Source of the DNA: Ruminococcus sp.
GTDB lineage: Bacteria > Bacillota > Clostridia > Oscillospirales > Ruminococcaceae
NCBI GenBank assembly: GCA_031262105.1
Contig: JAISIH010000004.1
Coordinates: 1-42,702 of the forward strand
Reading direction: 5' to 3'
Length of the DNA: 42,702 nucleotides
The translations under genes were made by a program, and so were the position numbers. Within the stretch, counting starts at the first letter, position 1. Each line of letters starts with the position of its first letter. Of this stretch, positions 1-6,665 are shown piece after piece. The notes under the pieces are model-generated. The model saw only the letters and a program-made list of their open reading frames with translations, searched no databases and was not told the DNA's origin.

Positions 1-103
1 TGTCAAGGGTTATAACCTTCTTGTAGATTATGCTCGAAAAATCAAACAGCGTGCTGAAATTAACGGCATAAGTTCCCTTGACCCGCTACCTAAACTTAAA
101 TAG
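1..103 (+). CDS. C-terminal end of a small protein, paralogue of the next gene (partial)
   Basis: The window opens inside a reading frame (first full codon at base 2) that ends at the TAG at 101-103. The visible 33 residues contain KGYNLLVDYARKIKQRA and end SLDPLPKLK. The same layout recurs in the next gene (HGYNAFVKLARKVFQRA and SLDPTPPMK), so the two are tandem duplicates. The stop codon merges with the AGGAGG of the next gene, which implies co-transcription. The family was not recognised; basic and aromatic residues alternate as in a short helix. The start lies outside the window. Confidence 0.75.
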   Translation, partial: VKGYNLLVDYARKIKQRAEINGISSLDPLPKLK

Positions 104-113
104 GAGGTTAATT

Positions 114-311
114 ATGGCAAGTGACAGCGAATTAAAAAATACCTACACTCTTCAATATCAAGAACTATTAGACATTATTGAGAATTTGAACAAGGATCAC
201 CCCGAAGATGTACACGGATACAACGCTTTTGTAAAACTTGCGAGGAAAGTATTTCAACGCGCAAGTATTGTTGGTGTTGATTCCCTCGACCCCACCCCCC
301 CAATGAAATAG
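114..311 (+). CDS. Small protein of unknown function (65 aa), tandem paralogue
   Basis: The ATG at 114 is chosen because TAGGAGGTT lies just upstream at 101-109; a longer frame from a TTG at 78 has no ribosome binding site and overlaps the preceding gene. The product is a small, charged, probably soluble protein with a predicted N-terminal helix and a conserved C-terminal half shared with the upstream partial gene (GYNxxVxxARKxxQRA, then SLDPxPxxK). No signal peptide or membrane segment is visible. It is followed at once by a strong hairpin terminator, so this is the last gene of a plus-strand operon that begins outside the window. No function can be given. Confidence 0.8.
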   Translation: MASDSELKNTYTLQYQELLDIIENLNKDHPEDVHGYNAFVKLARKVFQRASIVGVDSLDPTPPMK

Positions 312-317
312 AACCAC

Positions 318-349
318 AAAAACCGCCGAAAGTAATTTCGGCGGTTTTA
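318..349 (+). terminator. Rho-independent terminator after the small tandem genes
   Basis: A perfect 13-bp stem (AAAACCGCCGAAA at 319-331 pairing with 336-348) closes a GTAA loop. It has A-rich and T-rich flanks, so it could act on both strands, but it sits 8 bases after the stop of the plus-strand gene. Confidence 0.9.
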
Positions 350-375
350 ATATTTCGCGAAAAAATCAATAACAA

Positions 376-457
376 TAATTGACGAAAGTCTTTCGGGGAG
401 GGGGTTTGGGGGAGGGACGATTGGGTCACCAAGCGCCCCTCCCCCAACGTACTCCCT
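376..457 (-). repeat. G-rich hairpin repeat, copy A, at the 3' end of glnN
   Basis: On the minus strand the glnN stop codon runs into GGGAGTACGTTGGGGGAGGG, then a loop, then CCCTCCCCCAA, a second C-rich run and GAAAGACTTTCGTC. The same order of blocks occurs at 29970-30056 behind another minus-strand gene. The long GC stem (about 405-417 with 434-447) should work as a terminator for glnN. On the plus strand, 395-116 of this stretch (bases 395-416) holds four G runs separated by loops of 1, 3 and 1, a canonical G-quadruplex pattern. Confidence 0.7.
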
Positions 458-2558
458 ATACGTTAAACAGTAAATCAGCGTAGGTGGGGTAGGGCCAGAG
501 AGCTTCGGGGGTAATTGTTTCGAGGTCGTCGGCGGAAGCGCGGAGTTCCTGCATGGCGCAGAAGACGTCGGAGCGGTAGTAGGCGGCGATGGCGTGGGTA
601 TCGCCGGCGTCTTTTGCTTTGAGGAGGGTATCTTCGAGTTTTTCTATACCGGAGAGGATGGCGGTGTTGAGGGCGGAAACTTTTCCGGCGACGAATTTTT
701 CGGCATCGGCGGGGATATCTGCCTTTATTTTTGCGTTAACGGATTTGGCGAGTTTTTCGGCGAAGCAGAAGCCGGCGGGGAGAATTTGCTTGCGAGCCAT
801 GTCTACCATTGTTAGGGCTTCGATGTTGAGGACTTTGCTGTAGTTTTCGAGGAGGATTTCGGTGCGGGATTCGATTTCGGTGCGTGTCAATACCTTGAAT
901 TCCTCGAAGATTGCGACATTCTTTTCGGCGGGGTATTCTGCGACTGCCTCGACGGTTGTCGGGCGGTTCGGGAGACCGCGGCGGGCAGCTTCGGCGAGCC
1001 ATTCGTCGTCGTAGCCGTTGCCGTTAAATATTACGCGCTTGTGGGCGATATATTCCTGCTTTAATAGGTCGTTGAGGTCGGCTTTGAAGTATTTGCTGCC
1101 TTCGAGCTTGTCGGCGAATTCCTTGAGGACATACGCAACGGTCGTGTTGAGCATCATGTTTGTGCAGGAAATTTCGTCGGACGAGCCGAGCATACGGAAT
1201 TCAAACTTGTTGCCGGTGAATGCGAAGGGCGATGTACGGTTGCGGTCGGTGGTGTCTTTCGGGAAATTCGGGAGAGCGTCAACGCCGATGACGAATTCGC
1301 TGTTAGAATTTTCCTTAATCATCTCGCCTGTTTCGAGGGCGTCGCAGATTTTTTGGAGTTCTTCACCGAGGAAAATTGAGATAACAGCCGGAGGAGCTTC
1401 GTTCGCGCCGAGGCGGTGGTCATTCCCGGCGGAAGCGACGGAGAGGCGGAGAAGGTCGGCGTATTCGTCAATCGCCTTGATAATCGCAACGAGGACGGTG
1501 AGGAATAAAATGTTATCCTTGGGGGACTTGCCGGGGTCGAGTAGGTGTAAGCCTTCGTTTGTCGCGATCGACCAGTTATTGTGCTTGCCGGAGCCGTTCA
1601 CGCCTGCGAAAGGTTTTTCGTGGACGAGGCAAACAAGCCCGTGGCGAAGCGCGATTTTCTTCATCACAACGAGAGCAAGCGCGTTTTGGTCAGCGGCAAT
1701 GTTAGAGGCGGTGAAGATGGGGGCGAATTCGTGCTGTGCGGGGGCAACTTCGTTGTGCTTGGTCTTCGCGTAGATGCCGAGCTTCCAGAGTTCGCGGTCA
1801 AGGTCTTTCATGTAGTTTGAAACGCGCTCTTTAATTGCACCGAAATAGTGGTCTTCAAGTTCCTGACCCTTGGGGGCTTTCGCGCCGAAAAGGGTACGCC
1901 CTGCGAAAATCAGGTCGCGGCGTTTGTCGTAAAGCTTCTTGTCAACGAGGAAATATTCCTGTTCGGGTCCGACAGTGGTTGTAACGCGCCTTGCGGTTGT
2001 GTTGCCGAAAAGGCGCAAGATACGCAGAGCCTGTTCGGAGATAACGTCCATCGAACGCAGGAGCGGAGTTTTCTTATCTAAAATTTCGCCGGTGTAGGAG
2101 CAGAACGCAGTCGGAATATAGAGCGAATTGTCGTGGATAAACGCGGGTGAAGTCGGATCCCAAGCGGTGTAACCTCTCGCTTCGTAAGTTGCGCGAAGAC
2201 CGCCCGACGGGAACGACGAAGCGTCAGGCTCGCCCTTGATAAGCTCTTTGCCTGAAAATTCCATTATAACCTGACCGCCGCCGACGGGGGAGATGAAGGA
2301 GTCGTGCTTTTCGGCGGAAATCCCTGTCATCGGGAAGAACCAGTGTGTGTAATGGGTTGCGCCGTTTTCCACAGCCCATTCTTTCATAACCGACGCAATA
2401 ACATCAGCCGCGTCCGGGTCGAGCGGACAACCTGTGTTTTTCGTCTTCATCCAAGCCTTATAGACATTTTTCGGAAGCTTCGTTTTCATAAGCTCTTCGG
2501 AAAAAACGCAGCTCCCGAAATATTCGGGGACGTTGCTGCAAACTTTGAAATCAGTCAT
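456..2558 (-). CDS. glnN: Glutamine synthetase type III (GlnN)
   Basis: Catalyses ATP-dependent synthesis of glutamine from glutamate and ammonia in the cytoplasm. The 700-residue length is that of the GSIII family, far longer than GSI/GSII. Visible features are the early PEYFGSCVFS region, GSIII-type TVGPEQEYFLVDKK, NEVAPAQHEFAPIF, and GVNGSGKHNNWSI with downstream NDHRLGANEAPPAVIS, which carry metal- and substrate-binding residues. The ATG at 2558 is preferred over an upstream in-frame ATG at 2621 because GGAGGGTAATAAAG precedes it. It is a single-gene unit with a consensus promoter at 2649-2677 and the G-rich hairpin behind its stop. No regulatory RNA was recognised in its leader. Confidence 0.96.
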   Translation of the reverse strand: MTDFKVCSNVPEYFGSCVFSEELMKTKLPKNVYKAWMKTKNTGCPLDPDAADVIASVMKEWAVENGATHYTHWFFPMTGISAEKHDSFISPVGGGQVIMEFSGKELIKGEPDASSFPSGGLRATYEARGYTAWDPTSPAFIHDNSLYIPTAFCSYTGEILDKKTPLLRSMDVISEQALRILRLFGNTTARRVTTTVGPEQEYFLVDKKLYDKRRDLIFAGRTLFGAKAPKGQELEDHYFGAIKERVSNYMKDLDRELWKLGIYAKTKHNEVAPAQHEFAPIFTASNIAADQNALALVVMKKIALRHGLVCLVHEKPFAGVNGSGKHNNWSIATNEGLHLLDPGKSPKDNILFLTVLVAIIKAIDEYADLLRLSVASAGNDHRLGANEAPPAVISIFLGEELQKICDALETGEMIKENSNSEFVIGVDALPNFPKDTTDRNRTSPFAFTGNKFEFRMLGSSDEISCTNMMLNTTVAYVLKEFADKLEGSKYFKADLNDLLKQEYIAHKRVIFNGNGYDDEWLAEAARRGLPNRPTTVEAVAEYPAEKNVAIFEEFKVLTRTEIESRTEILLENYSKVLNIEALTMVDMARKQILPAGFCFAEKLAKSVNAKIKADIPADAEKFVAGKVSALNTAILSGIEKLEDTLLKAKDAGDTHAIAAYYRSDVFCAMQELRASADDLETITPEALWPYPTYADLLFNV

Positions 2559-2648
2559 CTTTATTACCCTCCATAAAAAAGCGCGGCAAAAATTATCGGG
2601 AAAACCGATTATAAGCCGCACTGCTTATTATTACATTTTTATATTTAT

Positions 2649-2677
2649 ATTATACTATGTCAGAATTATTTTGTCAA
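2649..2677 (-). promoter_or_regulatory. Sigma-A-type promoter of glnN
   Basis: On the minus strand TTGACA (2672-2677), a 17-base spacer and TATAAT (2649-2654), both perfect matches to consensus. Expected transcription start is near 2642, giving a leader of about 85 nt before the glnN start. Confidence 0.85.
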
Positions 2678-2690
2678 GCACTTTTATATG

Positions 2691-2724
2691 AAAATGCAAG
2701 AAAAAAATTAAATTCTTGCATTTT
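2691..2724 (-). terminator. Hairpin terminator downstream of the PaaK gene
   Basis: AAAATGCAAGAA (2691-2702) pairs with TTCTTGCATTTT (2713-2724) around an A/T loop, 7 bases beyond the stop of the minus-strand ligase gene. The stem is AT-rich, so strength is moderate. Confidence 0.65.
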
Positions 2725-2731
2725 GCACAAA

Positions 2732-4027
2732 TTAATGTCTTAAGTCAACGATTCTTTTAGCTTTTCCTTCAAAACGCTGGAGCGACTTCGGCTCAACGAG
2801 AGAAACGGTTGTGTCGATACCGAGGACGGATTTAAGCTTATCGTGAATTGAAAGTTTAAGCTCTTCGAGTTTCGAGAAATTTTCAAGAAGTGCAACATCG
2901 GCAAGTTCAACCCGCACTTCGAGACGGTCGGAGTAGTTGCTGCGAGTTACCACAAGCTGGTAATGCGGGGCAATCTGCGTATAGGTCATGAGAACCGACT
3001 CAATCTGTGACGGGAAGACGTTTACGCCGCGGATTTTTAACATATCGTCCGAGCGGCCTTTAATCTTGTCCATCCGCGCAAAAGTCCGCCCGCATTTGCA
3101 GGGGTCTTTCACAAGGCGGGTTATGTCGCCGGTGCGATAACGAAGCATCGGGAAGCCCTCTTTTTGCAGGGTTGTAACGACAAGTTCGCCTTGGGAACCT
3201 TCGGGCAGAACCTCGCCGGTGGCAGGGTCGATAATCTCGCAAAGGAAGTGGTCCTCATTTATATGCATACCGTCGCGGATTTCACATTCGCCGGAAACGC
3301 CCGGTCCGCCGAGTTCGGACATACCGTAGTTGTCGGTCACGAAAATCCCGAGGGAGCTTTCAATGTGGTTTCGCATTTCAGGGGTACAGCCCTCCGAGCC
3401 TAAAAGCCCGAGGCGAAGTTTGATATTTATCCCCTTTTCGCGTACAATCTCGCCGATATATTCGGCGTAAGAGGGCGTCGAAACAAGCCCGGTTGTGCCG
3501 AAATCTTCCATCAGCATAATTTGCTTCTGGGTGTTGCCGGAAGAACTGGGAACAACGGTTGCGCCGATCTTTTCAAGGGCGTAATGGAGTCCGAGAGCCC
3601 CTGTGAAAAGCCCGTAGCCGAAGCAAATCTGGAAAATATCGTCTTCTCTCGCACCGCCCGCATAGGCAAGCCTTGCCATACATTCCGCCCAATCCTCAAG
3701 ATCGCGGGCGGTGTAGCCGATAACCGTCGGTTTTCCGGTTGTGCCGGAAGAAGCATGGATACGCGTTATTCTTTTCATGGGTTGTGCAAAAAAGCCGAAT
3801 GGATATGTTCCGTGCATATCCTTTTTGGTAATAAACGGGAGATGTTTAATGTCCGAAACAGACTTAATCTTATCGGAAGTTACCTCCGCTTCACTTAGTC
3901 TGCGGGAATATTCGGCGTTGTTTTCTGCACAATAGTCAATCTCTTTTTTGAGTTTCGCAAGTTGTAAACTTTCAATTTCGCTCCTTGACATCGTTTCGGC
4001 GGCGGGGTTAAAACAATCGGCTGACAT
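2732..4027 (-). CDS. Phenylacetate-CoA ligase family (PaaK-like) AMP-forming enzyme
   Basis: A 431-residue acyl-adenylate-forming enzyme, expected to activate an aryl-acetic acid such as phenylacetate with ATP and CoA. The AMP-binding P-loop ASSGTTGKPTVIGYT is at about residues 92-106, followed by the PaaK-type DNYGMSELGGPGVSGEC block and the C-terminal KIRGVNVFPSQIES lysine region. Length fits the family. Start ATG at 4027 has AGGAGC upstream. It lies 14 bp behind the AI-2E-type gene and so is probably the last gene of the long minus-strand unit that begins with two TA pairs. In Clostridia such ligases often act in aromatic amino-acid fermentation; no partner oxidoreductase is visible here, so the exact substrate is inferred only. 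Confidence 0.93.
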   Translation of the reverse strand: MSADCFNPAAETMSRSEIESLQLAKLKKEIDYCAENNAEYSRRLSEAEVTSDKIKSVSDIKHLPFITKKDMHGTYPFGFFAQPMKRITRIHASSGTTGKPTVIGYTARDLEDWAECMARLAYAGGAREDDIFQICFGYGLFTGALGLHYALEKIGATVVPSSSGNTQKQIMLMEDFGTTGLVSTPSYAEYIGEIVREKGINIKLRLGLLGSEGCTPEMRNHIESSLGIFVTDNYGMSELGGPGVSGECEIRDGMHINEDHFLCEIIDPATGEVLPEGSQGELVVTTLQKEGFPMLRYRTGDITRLVKDPCKCGRTFARMDKIKGRSDDMLKIRGVNVFPSQIESVLMTYTQIAPHYQLVVTRSNYSDRLEVRVELADVALLENFSKLEELKLSIHDKLKSVLGIDTTVSLVEPKSLQRFEGKAKRIVDLRH

Positions 4028-4041
4028 AACATTTGCTCCTA

Positions 4042-5361
4042 TTATTTATCAGAATCGGGCGGCGTTTCGTCCCCTGTTGGGGGAGGCTCGTCCGTTTTTT
4101 GCGGTTTCTTGGTTAACTTAAAGGATTTATGTTTACTCATATTAAACTGCGTGACGGCGGGGGTTGGCATATACGCGCCTGTGTCGGTCGCGAGCCCTTT
4201 TTTGCGGAGAAGCGACTCGACGAAATTCTTGATAAGGGTATAAACCACCGCGAAGATAGGCACACCGAGGATCATTCCGCCGAAGCCGAAATGCCCGCCG
4301 ATGAAGATCGCGACCATAACCCAAATTGCCGAAAGCCCGGTTGAGTCGCCCAAAATGCGCGGACCGAGGACGTTTCCGTCGAACTGTTGCAGCACAAAGA
4401 TGAAGATTACAAACGGTATAACCTGTTCCGGCGCGGCGATTAACAGCAGCAGCCCCGACGGAATTGCGCCGATAAACGGACCGAAAAACGGGATTATGTT
4501 CGTTATGCCGACGATAACCGAAATGAGGGCGACGTACTCCATCTTCATGACCGACATTCCGACCGCGCAGAGTACCCCGATTATAACCGAGTCGATAATT
4601 TTTCCGTTTAAGAACCCCGAAAGCGTTTTGTTAAGCTTCGCGCCGAGCATCATAAATTCGTCGGCGGCGCGTTTCGGGAAGATAGCGACGGTTATTTTTT
4701 TAGCCTGTCCGATGAAAATTTCTTTTGAAAAGAGCAGGTACACCATTATAATTATCCCGATAACGGCGTTCATAATCGTACGCAGGAACGACACCGCGCC
4801 GCCGCCCACCTTCGTGAAGACTTCAAAGAGGTTATCGAAGTCGAGGTTGGTGAGGTTTTGTGTGAATGTAAAGAGATAACGTGACCAATTGACGTAAATG
4901 TCGTTAAGATAGTCAAGCACTTCGTCCTTGATATCGGGGGCGTATTCGAGCATATCGAGAGCCCACGCTTGGATATTGTTAAAATAGACGTAAAAGTTGT
5001 CGGCGATAGATTGGAAAGATTCGATAAGGCTCGGCAATATTATCGCAACGACTGCGCCGATTATAACGAAAAAGGCAATCGTGCTAATTATTACTGCAAT
5101 TACGCGAAGGAGCTTTTTATGTTCTTTTTTGCGGCAGATAAGCGGGTGGAAAAGCCGCTCCGAAAATTTCATTATCGGGTTCATGAGGAACGCAAAGACA
5201 ATCCCCCAAGTTATCGGTGCGAGGAGCTGCGACACCGTTTTTAAAACCCCCGTGAGCCACGGAAGCCCCTCTACAACCTTAACAATCCCGAAACAAATCG
5301 CAAAGGTGATTATCGCATATACTGCAATGGTAGTGTACTTGCGGTTAAAATCAATTTTCAT
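4042..5361 (-). CDS. AI-2E family transporter / YtvI-like polytopic membrane protein
   Basis: A 439-residue integral membrane protein of the AI-2E (TqsA/PerM/YdiK) family. Hydrophobic segments are visible at about residues 15-33, 45-62, 87-110, 195-212, and a cluster at 260-370 including the family block DGNVLGPRILGDSTGLS near residue 330. The hydrophilic tail after residue 400 is rich in Lys, Pro and acidic residues and is expected in the cytoplasm. The ATG at 5361 has GGAG seven bases upstream. It lies 18 bp behind the YafQ-like toxin gene with no terminator between them. The family moves small solutes or peptidoglycan-linked substrates; the substrate cannot be told from sequence. Confidence 0.92.
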   Translation of the reverse strand: MKIDFNRKYTTIAVYAIITFAICFGIVKVVEGLPWLTGVLKTVSQLLAPITWGIVFAFLMNPIMKFSERLFHPLICRKKEHKKLLRVIAVIISTIAFFVIIGAVVAIILPSLIESFQSIADNFYVYFNNIQAWALDMLEYAPDIKDEVLDYLNDIYVNWSRYLFTFTQNLTNLDFDNLFEVFTKVGGGAVSFLRTIMNAVIGIIIMVYLLFSKEIFIGQAKKITVAIFPKRAADEFMMLGAKLNKTLSGFLNGKIIDSVIIGVLCAVGMSVMKMEYVALISVIVGITNIIPFFGPFIGAIPSGLLLLIAAPEQVIPFVIFIFVLQQFDGNVLGPRILGDSTGLSAIWVMVAIFIGGHFGFGGMILGVPIFAVVYTLIKNFVESLLRKKGLATDTGAYMPTPAVTQFNMSKHKSFKLTKKPQKTDEPPPTGDETPPDSDK

Positions 5362-5379
5362 TCGCGTACTCCGTGGAGT

Positions 5380-5658
5380 TTAGAATAGGTTGCTGTGGGA
5401 ATTGAGTTCTCGAAGCACTAATAAAAGTTCGTCGTTTTCGTATCTGTAAATAAGTAACCAATCGGGAGTTATGTGACACTCTCTGTCGCCGCGGCGGTCG
5501 CCTTTCAGCTTGTGGTCTTTATGTTTTTGGGGGAGTGTTTTTCCGTCGGCAAGTTCCGCGACTATCCAATCCAAAAAATCCATATCCAAGCCGCGTTTTT
5601 CGGCTTTTTTTCGATTACGTTTATATTCGGAAGTGGGAACGACTGTGTATTTTGTCAT
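5380..5658 (-). CDS. YafQ-type mRNA interferase toxin (RelE/ParE superfamily)
   Basis: A 92-residue type II toxin, predicted to cleave mRNA on the ribosome. The family core is present: DHKLKGDRRGDRECHI-PDWLLIYRY, then a SHSNLF tail. The histidines of DHKLKG, ECHI and SHSNLF, the Asp-Trp of PDW and the final Phe match the catalytic set of YafQ; the usual RTGTH before the tail is changed to ELNSH. The start codon overlaps the antitoxin stop by 4 bp (ATGA), typical translational coupling. It is the fourth gene of a minus-strand unit starting at the 6517-6545 promoter. Confidence 0.92.
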   Translation of the reverse strand: MTKYTVVPTSEYKRNRKKAEKRGLDMDFLDWIVAELADGKTLPQKHKDHKLKGDRRGDRECHITPDWLLIYRYENDELLLVLRELNSHSNLF

Positions 5659-5951
5659 TCGAGCTCCTCCGCATCGAGGTCTCGCCGCATTTCTTTTATA
5701 TCTCGATAACCCTTAATTTTTCCGGCTTTATAGTCTATGATAGTCTGATCAAACAGTTCGTCAAGCTTCCGATTACGCTCGGGATAGGTTATTTCTGCTA
5801 TAAGTTCTTCCGGAAGACTCTTTTTATCGGCAATACTCCGAAAGAGGCTGTCTACTACAGATTCAAGCGTATAACCGTTTTCGGTTATCCAATTTTCCGC
5901 TGTTTTAGCATAGATTGAATTAGTTCTTATATTGATATAATTTTCCTGCAT
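5655..5951 (-). CDS. RelB/DinJ-like antitoxin
   Basis: A 98-residue protein directly upstream of, and overlapping, the YafQ toxin. The N-terminus (MQENYINIRTNSIYAKTAENW) resembles the DNA-binding ribbon-helix-helix part of RelB/DinJ, in which a short strand is followed by helices; the acidic C-terminus (RRDLDAEELE) is of the kind that wraps the toxin. It should neutralise the neighbouring toxin and autorepress the operon. GGTGATAAGTTATGCA at its start is nearly identical to the start of the gene at 6498, so the two antitoxin translation-initiation regions look duplicated. Confidence 0.85.
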   Translation of the reverse strand: MQENYINIRTNSIYAKTAENWITENGYTLESVVDSLFRSIADKKSLPEELIAEITYPERNRKLDELFDQTIIDYKAGKIKGYRDIKEMRRDLDAEELE

Positions 5952-5969
5952 AACTTATCACCTATTAAA

Positions 5970-6236
5970 TCACTTATCCCCGTAGTGGGTTTCAACGGAG
6001 GCTACTTCCGCACGGTCTTCGACAATCTTAAAAATTACCCTGTTCTTTTTGTCAACCGTCTTGCTGAAATGTCCGCTTAAATCGCCTTTAAGCGGCTCGG
6101 AATGGGCATAACCGCTTTCAGAGCCGTTGCGTATAATATCTTTGAAAATTGAAAAAACTTTCTTTTGCTCTTTTTTCTCAAGTTCGTTATAGCTCTCAAA
6201 AACGCCGTCACGAAAACACAATTTATATAAGCCCAT
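5970..6236 (-). CDS. YoeB/Txe-family endoribonuclease toxin
   Basis: An 88-residue toxin. The YoeB signature is clear: SEPLKGDLSGHFSKTVDKKN followed by RVIFKIV and a THYGDK end, matching the PEPL-x-LSG, EHRLVY and C-HY blocks of YoeB. The catalytic Glu of EPL, the Arg of the NRVIF block and the terminal His-Tyr are kept, while the SRR of typical YoeB is SKT. Its start overlaps the upstream small gene by 14 bp. The expected role is ribosome-dependent mRNA cleavage. Confidence 0.88.
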   Translation of the reverse strand: MGLYKLCFRDGVFESYNELEKKEQKKVFSIFKDIIRNGSESGYAHSEPLKGDLSGHFSKTVDKKNRVIFKIVEDRAEVASVETHYGDK

Positions 6237-6498
6237 GTTCTATACCATATGCATCCCACTCTTCCGGAGTGAAGACAACATCCTTTGAACGATCGGGATT
6301 ATTTATACGAGCCATAATTCGTGCCGCTTGTTCCTTAGTAAATCCGTTTTCGTCAAGCTCTTCGGCTTTTTTCTCCGCCCCGAGATTCATCAGAAGATAC
6401 TTATAACCATCAGCAGAGTCGAAATAGAGAATATCCCCTAATTTTTTCGGAAGAACCGGCGGGAAACCATTATTAACATTTACATTAAATCCTTGCAT
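6223..6498 (-). CDS. Putative antitoxin of the YoeB-type toxin, family not recognised
   Basis: A 91-residue protein whose stop overlaps the toxin start, in the position of an antitoxin. It does not look like the Phd/YefM proteins that normally pair with YoeB: there is no N-terminal Phd fold pattern. Instead it has an N-terminal NVNNGFPPVLPKKLGDILYF stretch, an acidic helix (AEKKAEELDENGFTKEQAAR) and a VVFTPEEWDAYGIEHGLI tail. GGGGTGATAAGTTATG gives a strong ribosome binding site and the start is 19 bp from the -10 box at 6517-6522. Role as antitoxin is inferred from position, size and overlap. Confidence 0.7.
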   Translation of the reverse strand: MQGFNVNVNNGFPPVLPKKLGDILYFDSADGYKYLLMNLGAEKKAEELDENGFTKEQAARIMARINNPDRSKDVVFTPEEWDAYGIEHGLI

Positions 6499-6516
6499 AA
6501 CTTATCACCCCACTAT

Positions 6517-6545
6517 ATTATACATAATTAATTCGCGTTTGTCAA
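6517..6545 (-). promoter_or_regulatory. Promoter of the double TA / AI-2E / PaaK unit
   Basis: Minus strand TTGACA (6540-6545), 17 bases, TATAAT (6517-6522); perfect consensus. All six genes down to 2732 read in the same direction with gaps of 18 bp or less or overlaps, so this may serve the whole unit. Confidence 0.88.
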
Positions 6546-6568
6546 GCTTTTAATGCGGTAAATTGCAA

Positions 6569-6598
6569 AAACCTCCGCACAAAAATGTACGGAGGTTT
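6569..6598 (-). terminator. Rho-independent terminator of the 753-aa exported protein gene
   Basis: AAACCTCCG (6569-6577) pairs with CGGAGGTTT (6590-6598). On the minus strand the stem is followed by a run of T residues, and it lies between the stop at 6666 and the TA promoter. Confidence 0.85.
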
Positions 6599-6665
6599 GT
6601 TGTTGGTGATATTTGCGTGCGTACAATTCATGCACACCCGCCGCCCTCACCCCAATTGCCCGGAC

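Noticed and set aside
1018-1773. A 251-aa plus-strand frame inside glnN
   Set aside because: Antisense to conserved GSIII motifs; Arg/Ser-rich composition typical of a mirror frame.
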